From assembly GCA_030141605.1 (NCBI GenBank), contig JAQGDQ010000359.1:126001-175241 (forward strand): a stretch of 49,241 nt of DNA. Direction: 5' to 3'. Each line of letters opens with the position of its first letter. Position 1 is the first letter of the stretch. The position numbers and the translations under genes were made by a program. Below, one piece after another: positions 39,001 through 49,241 of this stretch. This stretch comes from Tubiluchus corallicola (Eukaryota > Priapulida > Priapulimorpha > Priapulimorphida > Tubiluchidae). The notes beneath the pieces were generated by a model. That model saw nothing but the letters and a program-made list of their open reading frames with translations, was not told the origin of the DNA and did not search any database.

Positions 39001-42000
39001 ATCAGTAGCTTTGCGGCAAATTGACATGCACGCAAAATAATTATTGATAAATTACGTGTCAGCATTGATATTAATTATTTACAGAAATTGGAGTGATTTC
39101 GACACTTTTCGCTTACGAAGGCATAAGGTTTAGCGAACCTGTAGAGCAGCTAGCATTTGCATTTTATAGCTAACTTTTCATGGTTAATTTTATGACTTTC
39201 AAACGGAATTTTGAATGCGTTTACCTAACATGCATTCGTAAAAGAATTTCTGACCGGGTACCTCAGACTTGTTAATGCACCATAGGCACGTTTTATTGAC
39301 ACCTGTAGTTCATTGTTCCTGCATACTTGTGTGTAAGGAAGTAACTTTGCTGTCCATCCTAAACAAGTGAAAGATCAATGGTCACTAACGGAACAGAGTC
39401 GAACAGTAAATCCAGCTGATAAATGCTATGGTTAGGCATTCTATGTGGCTATTCCTTGATCAACCTAACAAGCTGGACAGAACAATTCTGTGACAACAGC
39501 TCGGGCCAAAATGAACGGAGAGCGGACACTGTACAAACCTATGGCAATAATAGCCTTGCCAATGTTGAGCCTACATATTTATGTACTTTAATGTCCTATA
39601 TAAAGGCCCTGAATTTTTTCGCAGTTAGCTATAGATTTAGCCTCTTAATATAGTAAAGACAAATAATAATGCCTATACAATTTGCAAGCTTTTGCAAAGA
39701 TTGAGCTACTTGTGACGTCTTTCTCGCATCTTCTTGATGGTCATCTTTTCATACAGACTCTACAATTGTACATGGCTTTTCGAACGTGCCTGAGGATGCT
39801 TCTGCTGGTTCAGTGGCTCATCTTAAAGGGATATCCTTGATAGTGGCCCAGGTTTTGGTCACGCCACAAACATAATATTGAATGCTGGATCGTGCGGAAT
39901 CGTAAAAACATGTCGTCAAGCCCTTATCGGTCATATTATGTTAGCTTTTCTATTAATTGCTGCTTTTTCGTGATTTTAACACTTCTGCCAAGTTTTCGCA
40001 AAATAATACACCTTAGCATACATAAAACGTCAGTCAGAGTTGAGTGAATGTTACACAACACCGGTAAACAAAATGTGAACGAAAATAACACGATTGAGTT
40101 TTAATGAAAAATCTTAGCGGTGCTAGGGCGCAACCAAAACAAGCCAAACCTGTTTTTACCTACGCTACCTGGCCACCAAACAAAATTCAAGGGCTGTAAC
40201 TGTCACTCAGTAAATTCCACAGCAAAGTAGATTGGCTTTCAGTTAAATCTTCACAATAGCGACTCAATGCACGTACACATAAATATTAAGAGGTACGCTT
40301 CAATTTTAACTGGCACTCCCGTGTCACTTGCAAAGTGATTCACTCGGTCTAGCTCTTAATATGTCATAAATACCTTTTGTAGTCATTGAATTACAAAATG
40401 ATCATTTACACTATGTGTGCGTGTATAATCAATGTCTGTCGTATGTCTGTCAAGTGTGGAAATTTGTTTGAAAATTTTATTATCTGAAAACACAGTTTAT
40501 TGTTTTTGAAGTTAATGATTTACAATAATTTGAATTCTTATTTCTATTTAAAAAAATCTATATGCAAGTGTGTTAAATCATGATATTATTGTAGTGTACA
40601 TGACGAGAACCAAATTCCTGTATGATCAGGACTGGTAGTTTAAGTAAACAATTTTACTCCGTAATTGTTTTAATGCAAAATATAAAGCATTTACAACAAA
40701 ACTACGACCATGTTTTGCATACAGTTTCAAACCATGTGTTTCCCACCACGCAGCGTGTCCATCAAATGAACGAGTATAGTATATACAGTTACAGTCTATA
40801 AAATGAAGGAGTATAGTATATACAATTACACTCTATAATATATGCATACATCGAATTGCAATTCACAACCTAACGGCTGTTCTTTAACAAAACTGGCTAA
40901 TTTCAGTTTTCTAGTTTTTTCCTTTCCATAATTATTTTTGTCATAAAACAAACACACAAGCGAATTCCAGATAATTTCGATACAAAAATTTCTTAAAAGT
41001 TCGCAGAGCTACATTTCCAGTGTATAAGCCTGACGTTAGGGGCGTATATTGATTCCATTGAAACAAAATATAGAACACAAGCAAAAGGCATATTGAATGC
41101 AGACTGTACTACACAGTAAATGTTATTACTACTTTTTAGACTAAGCTGGTTTAAGTAGGACATGTAGACTAGTAACAAGTAATTTACACTTAACATTAGA
41201 GATAATTAGACTAATACATGTACTACAGTTTAAACTTTCATAGTTTCACTCACTATATCGCTGTACGTTATGTTAATTAAAAATTAATTAGTAGTGTCAG
41301 GTTCTATGTTTGTTTTAAAATCATAGGACTACTAAGTACTAACCACATGTCACTCTTTCAATTTTGACCGTGGATTTTCCCAAATTCATAAACTGAATTG
41401 GTTCTGTAATTTCTGGCAATCTGACATTTTAAGTACGTTTTTCGCTTTTGTCTGAATCGTCTTGAATAAAAACGCAATTTATAGAATAAAACGGTATTGA
41501 TCTTTGGAACAATTCATTTGGAATTACAGCAGTCATACTTTTTCTTATAAATAATGTGTTCCGAATGGTAACATGAACATGTACTTTTCGTGTCCACGAA
41601 CATTAATTTTAAATGCGCAATAAATTTAAGTCATTCAAAACAAAATGTTTAAAGTTTTGTGTAAATATGTAAAGAATCATAAAGATCTAGTAAATATAAG
41701 TACCGAATTATTTCAGGGACTTACGACCCCAGCTGTGGGTGTATAAAGCAGACTTTAGGCCAAAGAGGTATGCACATAGACCATAAATATTTGGTAGGGT
41801 GTTTGGAAATTGGGGTTACCACGGGCAATAACTAATTTGCCTCTTCCTGCACATGCTTCCTGTAGGACTTAGTAGTGTACCAGTACATGCATCAACCTAT
41901 ATGTCTGACTAGAAAACTATTGCTTGAAATAATAAGGATACACTAATATTTAGTATAACTTCATAGAATGTCACAAAGCACAGACGTCTGGGGCATGTTT

Positions 42001-45000
42001 AATACCTAAAAGCAACTTTATGCTTCATTCAGCTAATATTAAAAATGTTCGTGTTCTTCACTTCTACCGTGCCTGCCTAGTTCAAATGATGAGTCGCACT
42101 AGGTACCAACCGTTATAGGTACTGCAGAATATGTAATAATATTGACCATGAATAATGTTGAATGAAGCATAATTAGGCCTACTACTTTCTGTCTGTCGCA
42201 TAGAACTTACTGTAACAAACCAGCTTTGCAATATGGTAGATTACAATAATACGTATCTAAACTAATGATCGGGGATATGGTGCAATATAAGCATTAAAAG
42301 TTGTGAAAATTCATTGTTATTTTTAATGTTAAATTAACGGCTTTATGTAATGGTCACTTTTATTGACTGCAAGTGGTTAAGTAATTCTACCACATCGCAA
42401 AGTAATTTGTTATATACGTAGATTTTAGTGTAAAGTTACAGTCAAATTTATGTCTGTGTCGTTATACTTTCATGACAGTTACAAACTTAAGAGTTAACCG
42501 CGCTGTATGCAGTGTAGTTTTGACCTAATGCTGATCGTCAAGTGTGAAATAGAAGAGTTTTTAATGAGTGCTTAAAACCTTACAAAATGTAGTGTCTAGT
42601 TTACTGCTAAAAGTTTCAGGCCGTCAGTTAACTATGTTGAAACAAACGGGTAATAATTCTTGAAAAAAGGTCATTATAGTTATCCCTAAGCATCGGTCTT
42701 TGCTGCTATAATCTGAATAAAGCTGGTTACACATAGTAGAAAACGTGGCAAATTACAGATTTTGCACTCAACATTGTAATTTGTCCAGTGTTTAGCAAGG
42801 CGAGTGTTAGTCCAAGTGTGTCTATGGTAAAGTGAAAGCAGGGCATGCACTCCATGCATTCCAACCCACTAAAATACTTTTGCTAAAGGTTGAATTAAAA
42901 TGTCAGTGTTTTTCTCAGCTATGTCCGACATAACTCTAAGAAACTAAGCAATAAACATTCTTTTGGGCCTGGGTGCCCTCTGGAAGGCCATGGAGCGCAT
43001 TCATGTTGAAATAATTAAAGGAATCTTCATACTTTAAATGTTATCATGTATCTAGTGTGTTACTTTCTTTTCTTTCTCTTCTGCTGCCTTGTAAGCATGT
43101 GCATGGCTTTATATGCTATGTAATTGTTTGCTACCCTGTTAGAAATCGTAGTCTCAGTACGTTGCTGTAACTTATGCCTATTATGGTATCAGTTTTTAGT
43201 AGTTGCTTGCACAAAGGTCGGTTTGCTTCTCTATATAACATCAACTGCATTCTTGTGTTTGATTTTGTTGTATGTCCTGAATAAGTTTTAGTTTTTAATG
43301 TCGTAAGATGATGAACTTTACTACTTTATTATTAATATTTTTATCTGGCATTTATTTAGGTCTACGATTTCTAGTCAAATTTAACGTTTTTGTTTTATGG
43401 CAGTTTTAATTTTGACAATTTATTCTACTCTAGCCAACTGTGTATAGGTACGCACATTCAGCGAAATTATATTTTGCAGAATTCCGGACAGCTTCAGTTT
43501 GCTACAACTCTGTTGGTATCGTAGAATGTTTGGACCACGAAGTTATGATGGTAGACCGTGCGCATTACGATGGTATAGATCGAGCGGGGAACAAGTGTCC
43601 ACAGAACACGGTGGGAAAACATTTTTTGTTGTCATAAAACGCTTAGATCTTTATTGAAACTCAGATGTAGACCTAACCATCAAACAAAGAAGTTTAGTTT
43701 TAGGAAATTATTTTTCTGCAAATTATACTCTCTTTAGAAGATTTGAATTTGTAGATCATTCACATGATAATCAATATTTTGATTGGTTAGCATTGGTGTC
43801 TGTCTTCATGTCAGAAGTGGGTGGGGCAAAGGGAAAGGGAACATCCTAAGCAGTTGCCCTTCCTATGTTGTAGTGATTATTTACTGAAAAATAAGGCATG
43901 TGATTGTGTTAACAGGTAGACAGCGTGTGCTCAAATGAAGTAACAGAGAAAGTGCGGAAAATGTGTTCTGGCTACAGCAGTTGTGTGCTGCGTATTCCCA
44001 GCAACGACTTCCCAGATTACTGCGGAGTAAAGGGTTACATCAGTGTGGTGTATGGTTGTGCACCAGGTAAGGAACATTCTGCAGTGGTAGACAGAAAGAT
44101 TTTGGTCATGCGACTCATGACAGTCAGATATACCTCACTTGCATGCTCTGTTCCCATGCAACAGGTTCTGTGTTTAAGTTTACTAATAGGCAGGGCTGAT
44201 TTATGACCTTTTGGGGCCCCCTGGTTAATGAAATTGTGAGGCTTCCTGAGATAGAGCCACCCTATAATGCGCCTGTGCCCTCACAAAAACTGGGCCCCTT
44301 TATCTCAAATAAAGGACCTCAAACAAGGGCAGTTTATCTCGTATGTGAACAAGGGCCCATTTTTTAAAATTCGGTTTTCAGACTCAGGCCTCCTTTCTTA
44401 AAGTTGAAAGGTGAAATTTTATTTGAAGTTAAATGAGTTATTCAGCAATGCAGAATATTAAAATATTATACTCGTTTTGTACAAAAATATATGTTTGAAA
44501 ACCTTGTAGCAGGGTCACTCAAGCTTGGGACCTCAAACTTGAGCCCTCAACAAAGCCAGGGTAATAGTGAGTTGCCAACCCTTATTCTGCTGCCTCAAGC
44601 CTAAATCATATTGGTGATGCATGTAATTGTGTAACAGCAATTTCATGTTTAACATTATGTTTTCTTAGAGAACATGTGTATGTGTATCAAATTAAACACA
44701 TAAAACTGAATTTACATAATAAAGCTTGTTTTTTATTGCTTTAGAAAATGAAATTATCACGACAACTGGAGAACATGTCTTGAACAAGGACATTAACTAC
44801 ATTCAGAGCCCAGGGTACCCACATGGTTACCGTCACAACAATGATATCACATACATAGTGAGAAACAATGAAGAAGAAAAAATGAGGATATCGGCCTACG
44901 ATTTTAGATTAGAAGCTACAGATAGGAGTGGAACATGTCAGGATTTCGTTAAGGTAATTACAGCCAAACCTCTTTATAATGCCTATATTTCTACGCAACT

Positions 45001-48000
45001 GAAAATAGACATTTTGTTTTGCTAAAAAAATTTGGCCATTAGCCGAGGTTGGCATTATAAGGGAGGGGGGTATAACGAGATTTAACTGTATTACCATATG
45101 ATATGATAAATAAATAATAGTTCAATAATAGTTTCCAAGATTTGAGCAATATTGTTACTAAGTAATTATAGTGTTGTGCACTAGCCTGATGACAATCTCG
45201 CTTTTCACCAGGGATTTCCAAGCACTAAACTGATCTACTTTTTTAGATATAGTCTGTGAGCAATTCAAAATTGTAGGTCATATAAAAGCGAAATGATAAT
45301 TTCATTTGTCCCTAAATCGTGGTTTTCTGCCACTTACAACTGCTTCTTCCATTCAAATTGCCTTAGCTGTCCATTCCCTATGCAACATTTTTTCCTACGG
45401 TATCAATTTTTTTTACATCTGAACATGACGAACAATAGAGTGGGGGTTAGAACAAAGTTGCTTAGGAGCCAGTTAATCTCCATATCATCAGAAAAGTTAT
45501 TTCCTCAAAAAAGCTAGAAGTTCATTTACTGTTTAAGTTAAATTTAACAACTATTTACAGCTTTTAAACCTGTTTTAATTGTGTGTTTTTACAAAGCCAT
45601 GACAACTGTTCAATAGACCTAGATTCTACAGACATAATTATCACTGTAAATGTTAGTAAATGAACATTAATTAAATTTTACGACAAACTTCTTAGATTAA
45701 CGTAAGCTGTTTGCTCACTGCATTGACTTAAACGCTGAGTGTAAAGAATTTCTTGGAGACTAAGACATATGCAACCTCTTAAAGTGCCTTGGTGCATTTT
45801 TGAACTTTTATATTCTTTGGTCAAACTGCAATAACACATTAACTGTTGCAGTAAAGTAATTAACGCAAACCAAAAGTACTGCTTCTACCACATTTGGATA
45901 TTGTGCGTCTGTCATATAAGACTTATTTTAAACTGCACCATATTTGCCATCTGTAGAAGATACTTGGTAGAAACATTCTCTACACAACACCCTCGAATAA
46001 AGCCAATGAAGACAAATGCTGATAGAAATATTGTGCCTGCCTCATCAGCAGCCCATTCAGTTTTTGCTGTGATATATTGCTTGACCCCTTGATGTCAGAA
46101 TATAGCACTTCTATAGCTATGTTATTGTTGACCGGTCTGGCAAATCTACCATATGTCCCAGATAGGCAGACGTACACCAGACTGACTAATGCAGTCAGAC
46201 ATCACTTTGCCAGTCACTATGTATAGTCAATTTTTGGTCACATGTCACACTTTGCTTGAACATACTTTAAAATAAACACGACAGGCTTTGGCAGAAAATG
46301 ATTTTTACAAAATTAATGTTGTTTGCAATGTTATATTCTACAAAGTATAAAGATTTACTAATTAACTTAACTTGCATGTTGAGTTATAGTAAACTAACTA
46401 ACTCAACATGACCGAAACATGTTGATTGTTCTACAATTAGATATGAAGGATTAATTTTGTTTTCCAGATTGTAAATAAAGATAACGGTGAAGAGACAACA
46501 CTCTGTGGCACACACACCCACTTGACTCGGGACTTAACAGCAAAACAAGTGGATATTATCTTCCACTCAGATTCAGAGTGGAATGAACGTGGATTCTTTC
46601 TGGCAGTTCAAAGTAAGTCTCACAGATAGAACTGTAGAAGCTGGGAACTTGCACTGCACTGCTGACATTATTCTGTAAATATCTGTTATGCATACAAGTT
46701 CTGAGAAAGCAGATAATAACAAAGACTTCATTGCATTCTAGCAAAATCTGGCATTCAATGGCAGGTTGTGGGGGATCAGATTTTAGCTTGAAAGGACAAT
46801 TGTTTTAGATAACATACTGAACTGACAGAAGATTCATATAAATCTTCTCTCAACAAGCTTAATCGACCCTGTGCCAAATGAAATCACACACAATGAAATT
46901 ACCCTTTCATTTACTTGCTGGGCTTAATGTTGCATAACTTTGGTTGCTAAGCACACACCAAGATCAGTCATTATTCCCATTACTCTCAGTGGCATTGTTT
47001 ATTTGCAAGTTCAGTTACTATGTTTTCTGTTGTATCAGTTGGCGTGCGAGCAGGAGCAATACCACCATTTGGAGCAACAGGCTCACAAGGTTCAGGGGAT
47101 GAAACCGATACTGCTGGTGCTAGGATACCAGGTATGCTAGAATACTTTACATTACTGGGCTTTTTGCAAAATAAAAGAAATTTAATTTCATTTTTAATTT
47201 TTCTGTCAACTAAATCATCTAAGAAAGAGCACAAGTTACATGTATACTATTAGCTGAGTCCACCCTTGCTGTGGGTGTTATTTTTGAATGCCATTTTTGC
47301 CACTTTATTGGGGGGTGGGTGCAAAGCTAAGTTGCCAGTAGCCTAAATTAAAAGCTGTAGAACCTTTCCAGGGCCATGCAGGTTCTTATGATACACCTTG
47401 GACTACTATGTCGAAAAAGTGTTATTTTTGGATGCTGTTTTGGAAGCTGGGCAGTGATCTAAACTGACATCAGCATAATTTTATAACTTTCCCAAAGACT
47501 ATGCTGGTTCTTATAGCACATCACATTTGGTGGCATACTCCAGATGATTATGCACCATGTTCGAAAACCTTCAGTGAGTGTACAAAATGTGTAAGATGTG
47601 CATCTTAAGTTCTTGTACTGAGATGTGTAAATTCTAGCAGATATAATTTTGATTAGCAAAAGAATCAGTACAGCTGCATATTATAATCAGTATTTGATTT
47701 CATTACAGGTAGCATTATTGCTGTGATAATTGTTGTCATTGTGCTGTTCCTCTTCTTCCTGGCAGTTTGCATCATTTGTTTGTGTAAAAAGTAAGTGCAA
47801 AACTGAGCTTTATATTACGTGAACAAAAACTAATAAACATTGCAGTAATTGCGAAACTCGAAAAAAACTTTATGCTAAAGACGAATGAATTTTTCTTCTT
47901 TCAGAAGGCAACAGCGAAGACGGAAAAAGGGACGATCAGAGAAGAAAACGCCTTCTGTTTATAACGTTGAAGATGATACGCTTACAAAGAAACCACTGCC

Positions 48001-49241
48001 CGATGATGACGAGTATAAGCCAGAAAAGGGTGGTCGTCCAAATGAAACATATACTGATAGTCAAGAGGCACTTGACAAGCTACGTGATCTTCCACAAACA
48101 GAAGAAGAAGAGACTCCAATGAGACAGAAGGGGCCAGCAAAACCAAGAAGAGCTGACAGTGGTGCTTATGAAAGATATTCTCTACCTGGAGAAGACGATG
48201 TTCCAGGAGCACCCCCAGGTGGCAGACAACCATATGACAAAGCACATAAAGGTCTGCCTAGTAAACCTGCTTACAGACCTGGAGATGAATATAAACCATA
48301 TCCAGAAGAGTATCCAGAGACCATGAACCCACTGGATTGGCCTCTAATTAGCCCCGATGAAGAAGAGAGACCACCTCCTTACAATGTATCTCCATCAGCT
48401 CCTCCAGGTACATTAAAGCATCCAGAAGTTCAGAGACCTAATACAGATGTGGCATATCCACCTTACGATGGTAGACCTGGTGAACGTGGCATTCCATCAG
48501 ATGGTAAGACAGGAAGTTTGCCTTATACCAAACCTGCACCGTGGGTAGATTTATCACCTACTTCATTGCCATATCAGCATCCCAGTGAGCCCAGACCATA
48601 TCCGTTAGAACAATATCCTGAATCACTGCATCCTTATCATCAAAAACCCCACATCGTTGTACCCTCATCTGCGCCTCCTGATTCTATTCCAAAAGTCACA
48701 ATAACACCACCGACTCATACAGAGCCGTTAGATGATGCACCTCACAGGAAAAGGTATCCAGACAGTCCTGATCCGTTCCATAGAACCCCGAGTCCAGATC
48801 CATTCAAGAGAACTCCTAAATCGAGTCCTGGGTCATCCATAGGACCAGTTGACCCAGAATTACGCTATAAGCCCCGCCCACAATATCGTTCACCAAATTA
48901 TCCTGGCTACTTTGATAATCCTACATATCCAGGAATTGATGACGAAGAGTCACCTAGACCACACCGCCTCCACAGAAGTCCAGGATTCACTTACTCTGAT
49001 CCACATTTAACTGATCTGGAACCACATGGAAGCATCTTTAAATGTGGAAGCAAATGTTTCTCATTTCCAGATCACCTGCATGATACTGGACGTGACAAAC
49101 CTCAAACAGATGAAGACAGGGAGCTAGATGATGCAATCAGAGCTGCAACAGGCGTCGATCCCGATAAAACTGTGAAAAAGTTGGAACTCAAACAAGATCC
49201 GGATAGCAGCTTTAGTTATACAGGATCGGGCCATGGGACAG
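33068..49241 (+). CDS. Receptor D: SUEL-CUB type I membrane protein with long Pro/Tyr-rich tail (3' end beyond window)
   Basis: The model joins 33068-33149, 43480-43610, 43916-44066, 44745-44953, 46468-46612, 47039-47131, 47709-47790 and 47905-49241; phases agree throughout and about 743 residues are visible. Exon 1 encodes a signal peptide (MAGYKRMVPVAVWIWLTWA..) followed by a 10.3-kb intron; this link is the weakest part. The SUEL domain (28-121) is well conserved (VECLDHEVMMVDRAHYDG, CSGYSSCVLRIP, YISVVYGC) and is split by a phase-0 intron, as is the CUB domain (122-239: IQSPGYPHGY, CQDFVKIVNK, TLCG, ERGFFLAV). The CUB domain keeps only the second cysteine pair. A Gly/Thr-rich stalk, a TM exon (about 271-294) and a basic RQQRRRKKGR segment follow. 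The tail is open for about 445 codons to the window end, rich in Pro, Tyr, Asp and Glu, with PPPY (454-457) followed by PSAP (461-464). Unlike A-C it lacks the N-[DE]-x-Y repeats, so it shares the ectodomain and gene plan but probably signals through different partners. Confidence 0.82.
36576..36855. mobile_element. hAT-type MITE with perfect TIRs and 8-bp target duplication
   Basis: The terminal inverted repeats CAAGGACTACTATAC (36576-36590) and GTATAGTAGTCCTTG (36841-36855) are perfect over 15 bp. The element is flanked on both sides by ATCATGAC (36568-36575 and 36856-36863), a perfect 8-bp target site duplication. CA..TG termini and 8-bp duplications are the hallmark of the hAT superfamily. 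At 280 bp with no open frame it is non-autonomous. The intact ends suggest fairly recent mobility. Confidence 0.92.
39423..39653 (+). CDS. Uncertain short open frame with signal-peptide-like start
   Basis: An ATG-started 76-codon frame begins with a hydrophobic MLWLGILCGYSLINL stretch followed by polar, N-glycosylation-rich sequence (NLTSW, NSSG, NNSL). It lies inside the large first intron of receptor D. It could be an alternative first exon, a small secreted peptide or chance. No homology is recognised, and no convincing consensus donor with the right phase joins it to the lectin exon. Confidence 0.15.
   Translation: MLWLGILCGYSLINLTSWTEQFCDNSSGQNERRADTVQTYGNNSLANVEPTYLCTLMSYIKALNFFAVSYRFSLLI
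40764..40836. repeat. Direct duplication, two ~37-bp units
   Basis: Two adjacent copies begin AAATGAACGAGTATAGTATA and AAATGAAGGAGTATAGTATA, 37 bp apart, and differ at only a few positions. The duplication is intronic and no function is suggested. Confidence 0.85.
44961..45088. mobile_element. Short pogo/Tigger-like MITE next to a splice donor
   Basis: The ends CAGCCAAACCTCTTTATAA (44961 onward) and TTATAACGAGATTTAACTG-like sequence (up to 45088) are imperfect inverted repeats of about 20 bp beginning with CAG, flanked by TA on both sides. An inner inverted pair (TTATAATGCC and GGCATTATAA) supports the palindromic structure. CAG ends and TA duplication fit pogo/Tigger-type elements. The element begins 7 bp inside the intron after the first CUB exon of receptor D. 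Confidence 0.65.

Larger units (their letters stand above)
33150..43479 (+). other. Large first intron of receptor D
   Basis: About 10.3 kb of AT-rich sequence lies between the signal-peptide exon and the first lectin exon. It contains a hAT-type MITE (36576-36855), a short direct duplication (40764-40836) and one signal-peptide-like open frame (39423). No other coding segment is supported. If the signal exon is wrongly linked, this would be intergenic. Confidence 0.55.

Overview
This is eukaryotic (animal) DNA. It is AT-rich, its coding sequence is cut into short exons by GT-AG introns of roughly 150 bp to 10 kb, and it carries LINE, SINE-like and MITE-like repeats and microsatellites. The first gene is the 3' part of TMEM19. 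The rest of the coding content is a cluster of type I membrane receptors built from SUEL-type (galactose/rhamnose-binding) lectin domains, EGF-like domains and CUB domains. That domain set and the gene-dense but repeat-rich layout suggest an invertebrate metazoan. A sponge or another early-branching animal is my guess; the sequence does not prove it.

Layout, all genes on the + strand. Positions 121-3217 hold the last three exons of TMEM19. Positions 3218-7762 are intergenic, with a dispersed repeat and a ~140-bp tandem repeat. Receptor A (7763-11716, 5 exons, 305 aa) has a signal peptide, a SUEL-like domain, a stalk, one TM segment and a tyrosine-motif tail. Receptor B (13095-23534, 10 exons, 669 aa) has a signal peptide, three EGF-like domains, SUEL, CUB, a stalk, TM and a tyrosine-motif tail. 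Receptor C (24147-28554, 6 exons, 530 aa) has a signal peptide, two SUEL-like domains, a Ser/Thr-rich stalk, TM and a tyrosine-motif tail. A 5'-truncated RTE-like LINE with two frameshifts lies at 28798-30821 on the - strand. Receptor D (33068 to beyond the window end) has a signal peptide, SUEL, CUB, a stalk, TM and a very long Pro/Tyr-rich tail carrying PPxY and PSAP motifs; its first intron is about 10.3 kb.

The receptors share a strict gene plan. A short signal-peptide exon ends in phase 1, the domain cassettes are mostly phase 1-1, one TM exon of 79-85 bp enters in phase 1 and leaves in phase 2, and a single exon carries the cytoplasmic tail to the stop codon (for D, to the window edge). 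Total coding lengths of A, B and C come out as exact multiples of three when built this way. The tails of A, B and C share a juxtamembrane tyrosine motif ([IF]-H-x-Y-[ED]-x-[VI]) and repeats of hydrophobic-x-N-x-x-Y (mostly N-[DE]-x-Y), which resemble PTB/SH2 docking sites. I read the cluster as a tandem family of variable-ectodomain recognition receptors that signal through phosphotyrosine. Candidate roles are immune recognition, allorecognition or adhesion. This is inference; no ligand or partner is visible here.

Many of the non-coding stretches hold small mobile elements: a hAT-type MITE with perfect TIRs and 8-bp target duplications, several foldback elements, a pogo-like MITE, a tRNA-like SINE and a dispersed repeat present in opposite orientations. 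No rRNA, CRISPR or prokaryotic features are seen.
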